NCBI GenBank assembly: GCA_025352565.1
Contig: JANXTF010000095.1
Location: forward strand, 20,513 to 84,512
DNA from: Rhodospirillales bacterium
Lineage (GTDB): Bacteria > Pseudomonadota > Alphaproteobacteria > Acetobacterales > Acetobacteraceae
Direction: 5' to 3'
Length of the DNA stretch: 64,000 bases
Under the pieces are notes generated by a model. That model had not been told where the DNA came from and ran no database searches. It saw only the letters and a list, made by a program, of their open reading frames with translations. Each line of letters opens with the position of its first letter. Position 1 is the first letter of the stretch. The translations under genes were made by a program, and so were the position numbers. Below are positions 35,666 through 45,257 of the stretch, in pieces.

Positions 35666-36399
35666 TCGCGGTCCAGGATTTGCGGGTCCGGTTCGGCGCC
35701 ATGGAGGCCGTCAAAGGCGTCTCGTTCGCGGTGCCGCACGGCGGCGCGTTCGGCATCGTGGGGGAGAGCGGATCGGGCAAATCCACCGTGCTGCGGGCGC
35801 TGGCGGGGCTGAACGCGGATTGGACGGGACGCATGAGCGTCGCCGGGCAAGCCCTTGGTCCGAAGCGGAGTCGTGCATTCTTCCGGCGCGTGCAGATGGT
35901 GTTCCAGGACCCCTACGGCTCGCTGCATCCGCGCCAGACGGTGGATCGGGCGCTGGGCGAACCGCTGATCGTTCACGGCATCGGCGACGCGGACCGGCGC
36001 ATCCTGCGGGCGCTGGCCGAGGTGGCGCTGCCGGCGGCTTCGCGGTTCCGCTACCCGCACCAACTCTCCGGCGGCCAGCGGCAGCGGGTGGCGATCGCGC
36101 GGGCATTGATGGCCGAGCCCGAGGTGCTGCTGCTGGACGAGCCGACCAGCGCGCTCGACGTGTCGGTGCAGGCGGAGGTGCTGAACCTGCTGGCCGATCT
36201 GCAGGCTGCGCGGGGGCTCACCTATGTGATGGTGAGCCACAACCTGCCGGTGGTGGCGCATCTTTGCCCGATGGTGGGCGTGATGCAGGGCGGTCTGATG
36301 GTGGAAACCCTCAGTGCCGCCGATCTTCGCGCCGGCCGCACCGCCCATCCGCACACCACCGCCTTGCGCGCGCTCAGCACCGAGTTGGAGGAGGCCTGA
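35662..36399 (+). CDS. Oligopeptide-type ABC transporter ATP-binding protein (DppF-like), transporter 2
   Basis: A 245-residue ATPase with Walker [10 protein letters not shown], signature SGGQRQR and Walker [12 protein letters not shown]. Like its partner it lacks the Cys-rich C-terminal domain. It starts by ATGA overlap and shares a base with the CocE-type hydrolase start, tying transport to hydrolysis. Confidence 0.9.
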   Translation: MIAVQDLRVRFGAMEAVKGVSFAVPHGGAFGIVGESGSGKSTVLRALAGLNADWTGRMSVAGQALGPKRSRAFFRRVQMVFQDPYGSLHPRQTVDRALGEPLIVHGIGDADRRILRALAEVALPAASRFRYPHQLSGGQRQRVAIARALMAEPEVLLLDEPTSALDVSVQAEVLNLLADLQAARGLTYVMVSHNLPVVAHLCPMVGVMQGGLMVETLSAADLRAGRTAHPHTTALRALSTELEEA

Positions 36400-38216
36400 T
36401 GCGAACCGAGATGGTGCCGATGCGCGACGGCGTGAGGCTGGCCACCGACATCCACATGCCGGAGGGAAGCGGCCCGTTTCCGGTCGTGATGGAACGCACG
36501 CCCTATGGGCGGGACGAGGTCAGTCGCAGCGAGATTTCGCGGGCGAACCCGGTTCCGGTGCCGCGTCCGGCGGTAGCGGGCATGTTCACCGCCGAGGGCA
36601 TGGCCGTGGTGTATCAGGACACGCGCGGACGGCACGGCTCCGAAGGCGTGTTCGTCAAATACCTCAGCGACGGCGAGGACGGCTTCGACACCTGCGCGTG
36701 GCTGCGGGCGCAGCAATGGTGCGACGGGCGCATCTGCACCATGGGGCTGTCCTACGCCGCCCACACGCAAGCCGCCCTGGGATGCCTCGCACCGCCCGGC
36801 ATCGTAGCCCAAATCCTTGATTCCGGTGGATTTGCCAATTCGTGGATGGCCGGCATACGGCAATCCGGCGCGTTCGAGCTGAAGCAGGCCACCTGGGCCC
36901 ACAAGCAGGCCATCCTGTCGCCGGAAGCCGCGGCCGATCCGGTCATGAAGGCCGCCTTGGAGGCCGAGGACATCCGCGCTTGGTTCACCCGCCTGCCCTG
37001 GTTTCCCGGCCACTCGCCCTTGCGTCACCATCCCGCCTACGAGGCCTATCTGTTCGAGCAATGGCGCCACGGGGCATTCGGCCCGTTCTGGCAGCAGCTC
37101 GGCATCTGGGCCGAGGGATTTCACGCGCGCTACGCGGCTGCCGATTGCGTCCACCTGTCGAGTTGGTTCGACGTCTATCCGCTAACGGCTATCAGCAATT
37201 TCATGGGGTTGCGGCGCGAAGCTCGCGGCACGCAGCGGCTGATCCTGGGCCCATGGACGCATGGCGACCGCAGCCGCACGCATTTCGGCGATGTCGAGTT
37301 CGGACCTGCCGCCGCCATCGACTCCTGGGCTGGGGACTGGTTCGCCTATCGTCGCCGCCATTTTCGCCACGCGCTCGACGGCACGCCCAATCCCGAGCCC
37401 ACCCTGCGCCTTTTCGTCATGGGCGGCGGCACCGGAACCCGCACGCCGGAAGGCCGCCTCGATCATGGCGGGCGCTGGATCGAGGCCGCCGACTGGCCCG
37501 TTCCCGGTGTCATCTCCACCGTCTACCACCTTCACAACAATGGATTTCTGGACCCGGCCCCGCCCGCGCCCGGTGCCATCCCCCTGTCCTACGATTTCGA
37601 CCCGTCCCATCCCGTTCCCACCATCGGCGGCGCCATCACCAGCCTGGAGCCGGTGGCGCAAGGCGGGGCGTTCGACCAATGCGAGGCGGCGGAATTCTTC
37701 GGCTGCGCCCCGCCCTATCTTCCGCTCGCGTCAAGGGCCGATGTGCTGGTGTTTCAGACCGCCCCCCTGCCCGCTCCGATCCAGGTCGTGGGGCCGTTGA
37801 TTGCCGAAATTTATGTCGCCACAGACGGCCCGGACACCGATTTTACCGCCAAATTGGTCGATTTTCACCCCCCGTCCGAGGCCTATCCGCGCGGCTACGC
37901 CATGCTCCTGGCCGACGGGATCGTGCGGCTCAGGTATGTCCCATACTCATCCCGCGAGACGTTCCGCCCATCCGGCGCCATTATACGTATATCCTGTACC
38001 CTTTTCCCCACCGCCAACCTGTTCGCCGCCGGCCATCGCATCCGGCTCGATATCTCGTCCTCCAACTTCCCGAAATTCGACGTGAACCCCAACACCGGCG
38101 AACCCGAAGGCGCTGCCCGCCGCCGCCGCGTGGCCGTCAACACCGTGTTCATGGATGCCGACCACCCGAGCCACATCGTGCTCCCCATTCTCAAATCGCC
38201 CGTTCTTCAATCATAG
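36399..38216 (+). CDS. CocE/NonD family (X-Pro dipeptidyl-peptidase-like) hydrolase
   Basis: A 605-residue serine hydrolase. The alpha/beta domain carries the nucleophile Ser118 in GLSYAAH, an Asp in SSWFDVYP and a His in LGPWTHGDR. The C-terminal jelly-roll (X-Pro dipeptidyl-peptidase C-terminal) domain follows, ending in VNTVFMDADHPSHIVLPI. Relatives hydrolyse cocaine, glutaryl-cephalosporins, amino-acid esters or proline dipeptides. No signal peptide is visible, so it probably acts in the cytoplasm on what the coupled ABC transporter imports. Confidence 0.9.
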   Translation: MRTEMVPMRDGVRLATDIHMPEGSGPFPVVMERTPYGRDEVSRSEISRANPVPVPRPAVAGMFTAEGMAVVYQDTRGRHGSEGVFVKYLSDGEDGFDTCAWLRAQQWCDGRICTMGLSYAAHTQAALGCLAPPGIVAQILDSGGFANSWMAGIRQSGAFELKQATWAHKQAILSPEAAADPVMKAALEAEDIRAWFTRLPWFPGHSPLRHHPAYEAYLFEQWRHGAFGPFWQQLGIWAEGFHARYAAADCVHLSSWFDVYPLTAISNFMGLRREARGTQRLILGPWTHGDRSRTHFGDVEFGPAAAIDSWAGDWFAYRRRHFRHALDGTPNPEPTLRLFVMGGGTGTRTPEGRLDHGGRWIEAADWPVPGVISTVYHLHNNGFLDPAPPAPGAIPLSYDFDPSHPVPTIGGAITSLEPVAQGGAFDQCEAAEFFGCAPPYLPLASRADVLVFQTAPLPAPIQVVGPLIAEIYVATDGPDTDFTAKLVDFHPPSEAYPRGYAMLLADGIVRLRYVPYSSRETFRPSGAIIRISCTLFPTANLFAAGHRIRLDISSSNFPKFDVNPNTGEPEGAARRRRVAVNTVFMDADHPSHIVLPILKSPVLQS

Positions 38217-38224
38217 GCTCCGCC

Positions 38225-38797
38225 ATGCCCCAGCCCGACCACATCTCCGCTCTCGGCACCCCCGATCCCGCCACGCTGGACCCCGACCTCCAGGCCATCT
38301 GGGCCAAATGCGTCGAGAAACTCGGCTTCGTGCCGAACGTCTACAGCGCCAACGCGCTGCGCCCCCAGCGACTGCGCAACTTCATGGCCACCTACAGCGA
38401 GATCATGCTGGCCCCCTCCGGCCTGTCCAAGCTGGAGCGCGAAATGGTCGCCGTCGTCGTCTCCTCGGCCAACCGTTGCTATTACTGCCTCGTCGCCCAC
38501 GGCGCCGCCGTCCGCAAACTGTCCGGCGATCCCGAACTCGGCGAGATGCTGGTCATGAACTACCGCGTCGCCCCGTTGCCCTCCCGCCAGCGCACGATGC
38601 TGGACTACGCCCACAAGCTCACCACCGCCCTGCACCTGATCGACGAGGCCGACCGCGATGCCCTGCGCGCCGCCGGCCTCACCAACGAGGACATCTTCGA
38701 CCTCTCCGAGACCACCGCCTTCTTCAACCTCTCCAACCGCATGGCGGCCGCCACCGACATGATGCCGAACCGCGAATATCACCGCGCCGATCGCTGA
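38225..38797 (+). CDS. AhpD-like (carboxymuconolactone-decarboxylase fold) peroxidase-related protein
   Basis: A 190-residue all-helical protein of the uncharacterised peroxidase-related group. The redox motif C-x2-C with a following His is intact (NRCYYCLVAHG). The N-terminal WAKCVEKLGFVPNVYSANALRP and the C-terminal NRMAAATDMMPNREYH blocks are typical. It follows the CocE-type gene by 8 bases and so belongs to the same unit. Likely role: thiol-dependent peroxide or radical detoxification. Confidence 0.87.
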   Translation: MPQPDHISALGTPDPATLDPDLQAIWAKCVEKLGFVPNVYSANALRPQRLRNFMATYSEIMLAPSGLSKLEREMVAVVVSSANRCYYCLVAHGAAVRKLSGDPELGEMLVMNYRVAPLPSRQRTMLDYAHKLTTALHLIDEADRDALRAAGLTNEDIFDLSETTAFFNLSNRMAAATDMMPNREYHRADR

Positions 38798-38887
38798 TCC
38801 GCCGCACCGATCGCCGCCGCAACAGCTTCGAGGGTCCGAACCTTCGCGGGTCGGGCGCGTTGACGGTGCCCAACCTCAAGGCACCCC

Positions 38888-39211
38888 ATGCAAAGCCCGC
38901 TCGAGATCGCGTTCCACGGACTGCAAAGCTCGGCAGCCCTGGAGGGGGACATCCGCCAGCAGGTGGACAAGCTGGAACGGCACTGCAAAAATCTCGTGTC
39001 GTGCCGGGTGACGGTCGCGGCTTCGGGCGGCAAGGGGCTGCCGAACCATCATTTCAGTGTCCACATCCAGCTCGGCCTGCCGGGCCGGAACCTCGAAATC
39101 TCCCACGATCCGCACCATGCCAAGGAGCAGCGCGCGCATCCGGATGCCCATAGCGCCGTGCATGACGCGTTTCGCGTGGCAGAACGGCAAATTCAGGATT
39201 TGAAAGCATGA
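38888..39211 (+). CDS. HPF/RaiA-family ribosome-associated protein
   Basis: A 107-residue protein with the HPF fold pattern: PLEIAFHGLQSSAALEGDIRQQVDKLERHC, a VTVAASGG strand region and an HDAFRVAERQIQDL C-terminal helix. HPF-type proteins bind the decoding centre of idle ribosomes. It is closer to the short HPF form and lacks the long dimerisation domain. A perfect 6-bp stem (38865-38870 with 38880-38885) lies just before the ATG and covers its only Shine-Dalgarno-like AAGG. Overlaps the next gene by ATGA. Confidence 0.8.
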   Translation: MQSPLEIAFHGLQSSAALEGDIRQQVDKLERHCKNLVSCRVTVAASGGKGLPNHHFSVHIQLGLPGRNLEISHDPHHAKEQRAHPDAHSAVHDAFRVAERQIQDLKA

Positions 39212-39672
39212 CCGCGCACCACAAGCTCTGGGTTCTCATCGCGGATGGCGAGCATGCCCGCGTGGTGAGCCCGTCGCCCGAACATCTGCAATTCGCGACC
39301 CATAGCGCTTTCGACTCGGCCACCGCGCACCTCGCCTCGCACGACCTCGGCACCGACCGCCCCGGCCGCAGTTTCGAGAGCATGGGCACCCTGCGCCACG
39401 CGATCACGCCCCGGCAGGACCCGCACCAGGCCGCCAAGCATGATTTCCTGGTGCGGGTGGCGCATCAGATGAACGAGCAGGCCAAGGCCGGCGCGTTCGA
39501 CCGGCTGGTGCTGGTGGCTCCCGCCCATGCCCTGCACGACCTGCGCGAGGCGATGAGCGCCCAATCCCGCGACAAGATGGTGGGCTCTCTCGGCAAGGAT
39601 CTGACCAAGGTGCCGGACCATGACCTGTCCAGCCACCTCGCCGAATGGTGGCTGCCGCACGCGGCCGGCTGA
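39208..39672 (+). CDS. Host-attachment family protein
   Basis: A 154-residue protein of the family named for attachment of bacteria to host cells. The opening KLWVLIADGEHARVVSP and the C-terminal LGKDLTKVPDHDLSSHLAEWWLP match the family, as does the central RLVLVAPAHALHDLR. It is coupled by ATGA to the HPF-like gene. The family resembles release-factor eRF1 domain folds, so pairing with a ribosome factor may be functional (inference). No signal peptide. Confidence 0.82.
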   Translation: MTAHHKLWVLIADGEHARVVSPSPEHLQFATHSAFDSATAHLASHDLGTDRPGRSFESMGTLRHAITPRQDPHQAAKHDFLVRVAHQMNEQAKAGAFDRLVLVAPAHALHDLREAMSAQSRDKMVGSLGKDLTKVPDHDLSSHLAEWWLPHAAG

Positions 39673-39721
39673 TACGGCGGGCGGGCATCGGCCGGCGTGC
39701 GCCGTTCGGCCGACGCCTTCG

Positions 39722-40681
39722 TCATTCGTTCGGGAAGTGGCAGGCGACCATCGACGCGCCCACTTCGCGCCACGCGGGCTCCGTCTCGCGGCAGACCGGC
39801 TGCGCCATCGGGCAGCGCGTGTGGAACCGGCAGCCGCTGGGCATCCGCGCGGGGCTCGGGATTTCACCGACGAGCGGCACGCGCGGCTTGGCGCGCTGCG
39901 CCACCGGGTCGGGCTCCGGCACGGCGGCGAGCAGGGCGCGTGTGTAGGGGTGGCGGGGGGCCGAAAACAACGCGTCGCGGGGCGCGAGTTCCGCGAGGTG
40001 GCCGAGATACATCACGGCCACCCGGTCGCACACATGGCGCACCACCGCGAGGTCGTGGGACACGAACAGGCACGCCATGCCGTGCGCGCGCTGAAGATCG
40101 ACCAGCAGGTTGAGGATCTGCGCCCGCACCGACACGTCGAGCGCCGAAACCGGCTCGTCGCACACCAGCAGCGCCGGGCGCAGCGCCAGCGCGCGGGCGA
40201 TCACGATACGCTGGCGCTGGCCGCCGGAAAACTGGTGCGGGTAGCGCGCGGCATCCTCCGGCCGCAGACCGCACTCCGTCAGCAGCAGCGCAACCCGTTC
40301 GCGCAACGCGGCACCCCGCGCGAGGCCGCGCACCAGCAGCGGCTCGCCCACGGCTGCCCCCACGGTCATTCGCGGGTTCAGCGAGGTCACCGGGTCCTGG
40401 AACACCATCTGCATCCCCGCACGGGCGGCCCGCAAGGCGGCGCGGCCGGCACCCACGATCTCGGTTCCGTCCACCATGACGCTGCCGTGCGTCACCGTCT
40501 GCAGGCCGACGATGGCGCGGGCCACGGTCGATTTCCCGCACCCGGATTCGCCCACCAGCCCGAGCGTCTCGTGGGCCTCGAGCGCGAAAGAGATGCCGTC
40601 CACGGCGCGCACGGGTGGCCCATTCCGGGCCGGGTAATGCACCGCGAGGTCGGTCACGCGCAGGGCGGGCGCGCCGCTCAC
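39722..40681 (-). CDS. Oligopeptide-type ABC transporter ATP-binding protein (DppF-like), transporter 3
   Basis: A 319-residue ATPase with Walker [11 protein letters not shown]-loop MVFQDPVTSLNPR, signature SGGQRQR, Walker B LLVCDEPVSALD and the C-terminal Cys pattern PSGCRFHTRCPMAQPVC. The GTG start at 40681 overlaps the DppD-like stop. Last gene of the third operon. Confidence 0.91.
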   Translation of the reverse strand: MSGAPALRVTDLAVHYPARNGPPVRAVDGISFALEAHETLGLVGESGCGKSTVARAIVGLQTVTHGSVMVDGTEIVGAGRAALRAARAGMQMVFQDPVTSLNPRMTVGAAVGEPLLVRGLARGAALRERVALLLTECGLRPEDAARYPHQFSGGQRQRIVIARALALRPALLVCDEPVSALDVSVRAQILNLLVDLQRAHGMACLFVSHDLAVVRHVCDRVAVMYLGHLAELAPRDALFSAPRHPYTRALLAAVPEPDPVAQRAKPRVPLVGEIPSPARMPSGCRFHTRCPMAQPVCRETEPAWREVGASMVACHFPNE

Positions 40682-41628
40682 CGCACCGCCTCGGCGTGCC
40701 AGCAAGCCGACAGATGGCCGCGCGCGACCTCGCGCAACAGCGGCGTTTCGGCGCGGCAACGGGCGTCGGCCAGGGGGCAGCGCCCGGCGAAGCGGCAGCC
40801 GGTCGGGAACTCCGAGGGGGCCGGCACCCGCCCCTCGATCACCGCCAGGCGGGAGCGGGGCACGTCGGTCCGGCGCGGCAGGGCTGCCAGCAGCAGCGCG
40901 GTGTAGGGGTGGCGGGGGCGGGCAAAGATCGCCGCGGTGTCGCCGGTCTCGGCGATGCGCCCGGCATACATCACCGCGACCCGGTCGGCGATGTCGGCCA
41001 CCACGCCCATGTCGTGCGTAATGAGCACGATGGCGGTGCCGCGCTCGATCGCGAGGCGGCGCAGCAGATCGAGGATCTGCGCCTGGATCGTCACGTCGAG
41101 CGCCGTGGTGGGCTCGTCCGCGATCAGCACGGCGGGGCGGGCGATCAGCGCCGAGGCGATCATCACGCGCTGGCACATGCCGCCCGACAGTTCGAACGGA
41201 TACTGGTCGATGCGACGCGCGGGATCAGCGATGCCGACCTCGTCGAGCATCGCCAGCACCGCCGCGCGCGCCTGGCGAAGCGGCGATCCCGTCCCTTCGG
41301 CCACCTGCGCACCAACGGTGGAGAGCGGGTCCAGCGCCGCCTGCGGCTCCTGGAAGATCATCGACATGCGGCGTCCGCGCACAAGGCGCATCTGGCGTTC
41401 GCTCAGCACGGACAGGTTATCGCCATCGAGCGCCACGTATCCCCGATCCTGGCGAACCGCGTCGGGCAGGAGCCGCATGATGGCGTGCGCGGTCAGCGAC
41501 TTGCCGCACCCGGATTCGCCCACCAGCGCCATGACCTCGCCGGGGGCCACCGCGAAACCGACGCCGTCCACCACGGCGGCGCCGCCGATCAGCAGCCGCA
41601 AATCATGCACCGCGAGGGCGGGCGTCAT
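40678..41628 (-). CDS. Oligopeptide-type ABC transporter ATP-binding protein (DppD-like), transporter 3
   Basis: A 316-residue ATPase with Walker [10 protein letters not shown], signature SGGMCQR, Walker [14 protein letters not shown]-loop ITHDMGV and the C-terminal PTGCRFAGRCPLADARC. It starts 6 bases after the DppC-like stop. Confidence 0.91.
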   Translation of the reverse strand: MTPALAVHDLRLLIGGAAVVDGVGFAVAPGEVMALVGESGCGKSLTAHAIMRLLPDAVRQDRGYVALDGDNLSVLSERQMRLVRGRRMSMIFQEPQAALDPLSTVGAQVAEGTGSPLRQARAAVLAMLDEVGIADPARRIDQYPFELSGGMCQRVMIASALIARPAVLIADEPTTALDVTIQAQILDLLRRLAIERGTAIVLITHDMGVVADIADRVAVMYAGRIAETGDTAAIFARPRHPYTALLLAALPRRTDVPRSRLAVIEGRVPAPSEFPTGCRFAGRCPLADARCRAETPLLREVARGHLSACWHAEAVR

Positions 41629-41634
41629 CGGCTG

Positions 41635-42471
41635 CTACCGGCCGGCCGAGCGCGGGTCCAGCCGGTCGCGCAGCCAGTCGCCCATCACGTTCACGCACAC
41701 GACCAGGGTGAACAGCCCGAGGCCGGGGAACACCGTCAGCCACCAGGCGCGTTCCACGTATTGCCGCCCGGCGCTCATGATCGAGCCCCAGCTTGGCGCC
41801 GGCGGCTGGATGCCGAGGCCCAGGAACGACAACCCGGCCTCGAACAGGATCATCAGCCCGAACTCGCTGGTGGCCACCACCAGCAGGGGGCCGGCGATGT
41901 TGGGTAGGATGTGGCGGAGCAGGATACGCGCGGAGTCCGCGCCGGCCATTTCGGCCGCTGCGATAAACGGCAATCCCGCCACCTGCAACGTGGCGGCGTA
42001 GGCCACCCGCGTGTAGCGCGGCCAGCGGGTGAGGCCGAGCACGAGCACCAGGGTGACGAAGCTGGGGCCGATCACGGCCACCGTCAGCACCGCGAGCAGA
42101 ATCGCGGGCACCGACAACATGGCATCGACGAAGCGCATGATGAGCGTCGCGGTCCAGCCCCGGAACCAACCGGCGGCCAGTCCCAGCAGCGTACCGACCA
42201 CCAACGACACCGACACCGACAGGATCGCCACGATGAACGAGGCGCGCGCGCCGTACAGGATGCGCGACAGCAGATCGCGCCCGAGATCGTCGGTGCCGAG
42301 CGGGAACAGCCCCGCGCTGGCCGTGGCGCTCCCCGGCGGCTTCAGCCGCAGCAGCAACGACTGCCGCAGCGGGTCATGCGGTGAAATCCACGGCGCCAGC
42401 AAGGCGGCGGCGGCGAACAGCACGATCAGCAGCACGATGACCCGGATGCCGAACGAGACGCGCGGCCTCAC
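41635..42471 (-). CDS. Oligopeptide-type ABC transporter permease (DppC-like), transporter 3
   Basis: A 278-residue membrane protein with GTDDLGRDLLSRILYGAR, the coupling region AAEMAGADSARILLRHILPN and the terminal DWLRDRLDPRSAGR. The GTG at 42471 overlaps the DppB-like stop by 4 bases. Confidence 0.91.
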   Translation of the reverse strand: MRPRVSFGIRVIVLLIVLFAAAALLAPWISPHDPLRQSLLLRLKPPGSATASAGLFPLGTDDLGRDLLSRILYGARASFIVAILSVSVSLVVGTLLGLAAGWFRGWTATLIMRFVDAMLSVPAILLAVLTVAVIGPSFVTLVLVLGLTRWPRYTRVAYAATLQVAGLPFIAAAEMAGADSARILLRHILPNIAGPLLVVATSEFGLMILFEAGLSFLGLGIQPPAPSWGSIMSAGRQYVERAWWLTVFPGLGLFTLVVCVNVMGDWLRDRLDPRSAGR

Positions 42472-43388
42472 GCCATGCCCCGGATGCGCGGATCGATCGC
42501 GCTGTAGGCGAGATCGGTAGCCAGGTTGAGCGCGATGTAAACCATCGACACGAACAGCACGATCGCCTGCACCACCAGGAAGTCGCGCGCGAAGATGGAC
42601 TGCATCGCGAGCTGCCCGATGCCGGGCCACGCGAACACCGTCTCCACGATCACCGCCCCCGCCAGCAGGTTGCCGACTTCGAGCGCAACCACGGTGACGA
42701 CGGGGATGGCCGCGTTGCGCAGCACGTGGCGCACCACGGCGGCACCCATGGAAAGCCCGCGCGCACGGGCGGCGGTGACGTAGTCGCGCCCCAGTTCCTC
42801 TAGCACGGAAATGCGGGTCATGCGTGCGAAGGTGGCCATCGCCAGCGCCCCCAGCACCACCGAGGGCATCACGAGCGATGCCGGCCCGTCGGCACCCGAT
42901 GTCGGCAGCCAGTGCAACGAGACGCCGAACAACAGGATGAACAGGATGCCCGACCAGAAGGTCGGCAGGCTCTGCCCCGCCAGCACGAGCGCCGAGAGTA
43001 GGCGTTCCGTGACGCCGCCGCGCCACACCGCCATGGCAATGCCGGCGGGAATCCCGGTGACCAGCGCGAAGACCAGCGCGCCGGCGGCGAGCGCCATCGT
43101 ATAGGGAAGGCGGCTTGCCACGATCAGCCAGACCGGCGCCCGCTGCACCAGCGACTGGCCAAGATCGAAATGCGCGAGGTCGCCGAGATAGCCGAGATAC
43201 TGCACCGCCAGCGGCCGGTCGAAACCCAGCGCGTGGCGCAACGCGGCAATCTGTTCGGCGGTGGCGCCCTCCGGCACCAGCAGCAGCGTTGGGTCGCCCG
43301 ACAGCCGCATCACGAAGAAGACGATGGTGATGACGAGGAAGGTGGCGATGGCGGCCTGCAGCAGGCGCCGGGCGATGTAACGGCGCAT
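42468..43388 (-). CDS. Oligopeptide-type ABC transporter permease (DppB-like), transporter 3
   Basis: A 306-residue membrane protein with the N-terminus MRRYIARRLLQAAIATFLVI, the SGDPTLLL motif, the coupling region YVTAARARGLSMGAAVVRHVLRN and the terminal AIDPRIRGM. It is separated from the binding-protein gene by 290 bases holding a dispersed repeat. Confidence 0.92.
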   Translation of the reverse strand: MRRYIARRLLQAAIATFLVITIVFFVMRLSGDPTLLLVPEGATAEQIAALRHALGFDRPLAVQYLGYLGDLAHFDLGQSLVQRAPVWLIVASRLPYTMALAAGALVFALVTGIPAGIAMAVWRGGVTERLLSALVLAGQSLPTFWSGILFILLFGVSLHWLPTSGADGPASLVMPSVVLGALAMATFARMTRISVLEELGRDYVTAARARGLSMGAAVVRHVLRNAAIPVVTVVALEVGNLLAGAVIVETVFAWPGIGQLAMQSIFARDFLVVQAIVLFVSMVYIALNLATDLAYSAIDPRIRGMA

Positions 43389-43678
43389 CCTAGCCGGGGG
43401 CTTTCGCGGACGAAGCCGTCATCGCGATGAGCCGCCCACCTGGCGGCGTGGCAATGACGGCCTTCACGTCGCGCGCGAGCAGGCCGCCTAAGGGTTCGAT
43501 GGCAATTGATCGCTTCAAGATTCGCACAGTCGCATCATCCCGTCCTGGTCGGCGGAGGCCGACCTTCCACGACTTTCCGAGACCCGCAATGCAAGTCGTG
43601 GATGGTCCGCCTTCGCGGACCGTGACGTGGAGGAGTTCTTACGCGATTCCAACTGATTCAGTTATTTACCAACGGAGC
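43389..43678. other. Gap between binding-protein and permease genes of transporter 3
   Basis: 290 bases, unusual inside an otherwise overlapping operon. The dispersed repeat fills 43503-43667; the remaining 114 bases upstream of dppB show no ORF and no strong promoter. Confidence 0.6.
43503..43667. repeat. Dispersed 165-bp repeat, copy 2
   Basis: Gap-free match to 30806-30970 with 9 substitutions. One falls in the internal inverted repeat (GACCTTCC for GACCATCC), weakening it by one pair. It lies 11 bases beyond the binding-protein stop (minus strand), inverted relative to that gene when compared with copy 1. Seven of nine differences would change the only frame open in both copies, so it is not a conserved gene. 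Confidence 0.9.
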
Positions 43679-45175
43679 CTAAGGCTGCCAGGCCATGTCC
43701 ATCACGAAGAATGCCTCGTTCGCCGTGGGCGTCCATTTCAGCTGCGGCTTGGCGCCGTAGATCGCGACGTCCTGGAACAGGCCGACACCCGGAACATCCT
43801 CGCGCAGGATGTCCAGCGCGCGGCGGTAATGGGTTTTGCGGACCGCCTCGTCGAGCGTGGCGCGGGCCGCGTCCACCTCGGTGTCGAATGCGGGATTGCT
43901 GTATTTCGACCAGATGGAGCCGCTGCGGAACAGCGGGAAGATCACGCCGTCCGCGTCCTGGCACGCGCACGACCAGCGGCCCTGGGAGAGCGCGCCCGCC
44001 TCCACCGGCGTGCCCTGGCGGCGGCGCAGATAGGTCGGCTGGTCCATCATCTGGATTTCGACCTGCAGCCCCACATCGGCCAGCATCTGCTGGATCGCCT
44101 CGTTCAGCCGCCGGTCATAGACAGGCGACGTCAGGAAGCTGATTTTCGCACCTTCCGCACCTGCCGCCTTGATCAGCGCGCGGGCCTGGACAGGGTCGAA
44201 CGGCCAGGGCTTCACGTCCGCGTCGTAGCCGAAATTCGCCGGCGTCAGAACCTCGTTCACCGGCTTGGCGAAGCCTTGCTGAAGCGCCGTTATCAGGGAC
44301 TCCCGATCGACCGCCATCGCGATGGCGCGGCGCACCCGCACATCGGCGGTGGGGCCGGCCAGCGCGTTGACGAACATGTAGGCCACCCGCTCGGTCGGCA
44401 CGGACAGCACCCGAACCTGGCGTTCGCTTTTCAGCGCCTCGGCATCGTCGGGCGAAAGTCCCCGGATCAGATCCGCGCGGCCCGCGCGCAGATCGGCGAT
44501 CCGCGTCGGCCCGTCAGGCACCGCGCGGAACACCACGCTCGCGAAAGGCGGCTTGCCGCGCCAGTAATCCGGCATCGCATCCAGCGTCACCTGCACGCCG
44601 CGCTGCCAGGCGCGGAGCTTGTAGGGTCCGCTGCCCATCGGCTCCTGGTTGAAGCGCACGTCGCCCAGCTTCTCCACATACGCCTTCGGCACGATCGAGA
44701 GTTTGACCAGTTGCGCCAGCAGCGCGGGGTATGGCGATTTCGTGCGCAGCGTCACCTGCGCCGGGCCGGTGACCTCCGCGCCGGCGATCTGGTCGAACTG
44801 GCTGAGCTGCGGGCTTTTGAACGCGGGATCGACGATCCGCTTAACGCTGAAGGCGACATCCTCCGGCGTGAGCTTCGTGCCGTCGTGGAACTTGATATCG
44901 GTGCGCAGGTCGAACACCAGCGTGGTGTCGTTCGTGTAGTGCCACGCGGTCGCCACCTGCGGCACGATCTTGCCTGCCACGTCCCGCGTCAGCAGGTTGT
45001 CGAACATGTTGCGGTAGATGCTGTAGCTGTCGGTGTCCCATTGCAGCTGCGGGTCCAGCGTCGCCGCATCGGCTGCAAGATCGACCGTCAGCTCCGTTTT
45101 GGGTTGTGCCGCGGCGTGGTGCGCCGACAGGCAGGCAGCGACCGCCGCAATGGCCAAAACTCTCGATCCGCGCAT
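43679..45175 (-). CDS. Oligopeptide-type substrate-binding protein (SBP family 5), transporter 3
   Basis: A 498-residue periplasmic protein with a signal peptide cleaved near AAA-QP. Blocks LTVDLAADAATLDPQLQWD, KLTPEDVAFSVKRI and DVRVRRAIAMAVDRE are typical. GGAGG precedes the ATG at 45175. It lies 82 bases after the amidase in the same direction, so the imported compound may be an amide. Confidence 0.9.
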   Translation of the reverse strand: MRGSRVLAIAAVAACLSAHHAAAQPKTELTVDLAADAATLDPQLQWDTDSYSIYRNMFDNLLTRDVAGKIVPQVATAWHYTNDTTLVFDLRTDIKFHDGTKLTPEDVAFSVKRIVDPAFKSPQLSQFDQIAGAEVTGPAQVTLRTKSPYPALLAQLVKLSIVPKAYVEKLGDVRFNQEPMGSGPYKLRAWQRGVQVTLDAMPDYWRGKPPFASVVFRAVPDGPTRIADLRAGRADLIRGLSPDDAEALKSERQVRVLSVPTERVAYMFVNALAGPTADVRVRRAIAMAVDRESLITALQQGFAKPVNEVLTPANFGYDADVKPWPFDPVQARALIKAAGAEGAKISFLTSPVYDRRLNEAIQQMLADVGLQVEIQMMDQPTYLRRRQGTPVEAGALSQGRWSCACQDADGVIFPLFRSGSIWSKYSNPAFDTEVDAARATLDEAVRKTHYRRALDILREDVPGVGLFQDVAIYGAKPQLKWTPTANEAFFVMDMAWQP

Positions 45176-45257
45176 CGCAGCCTCCAAACCCCAGGGTTTG
45201 CATCCTGCCCGCACGCCTGGGTTGGCGCAATCCAGGCAGCCAGAGCTGCCGGGCCTG

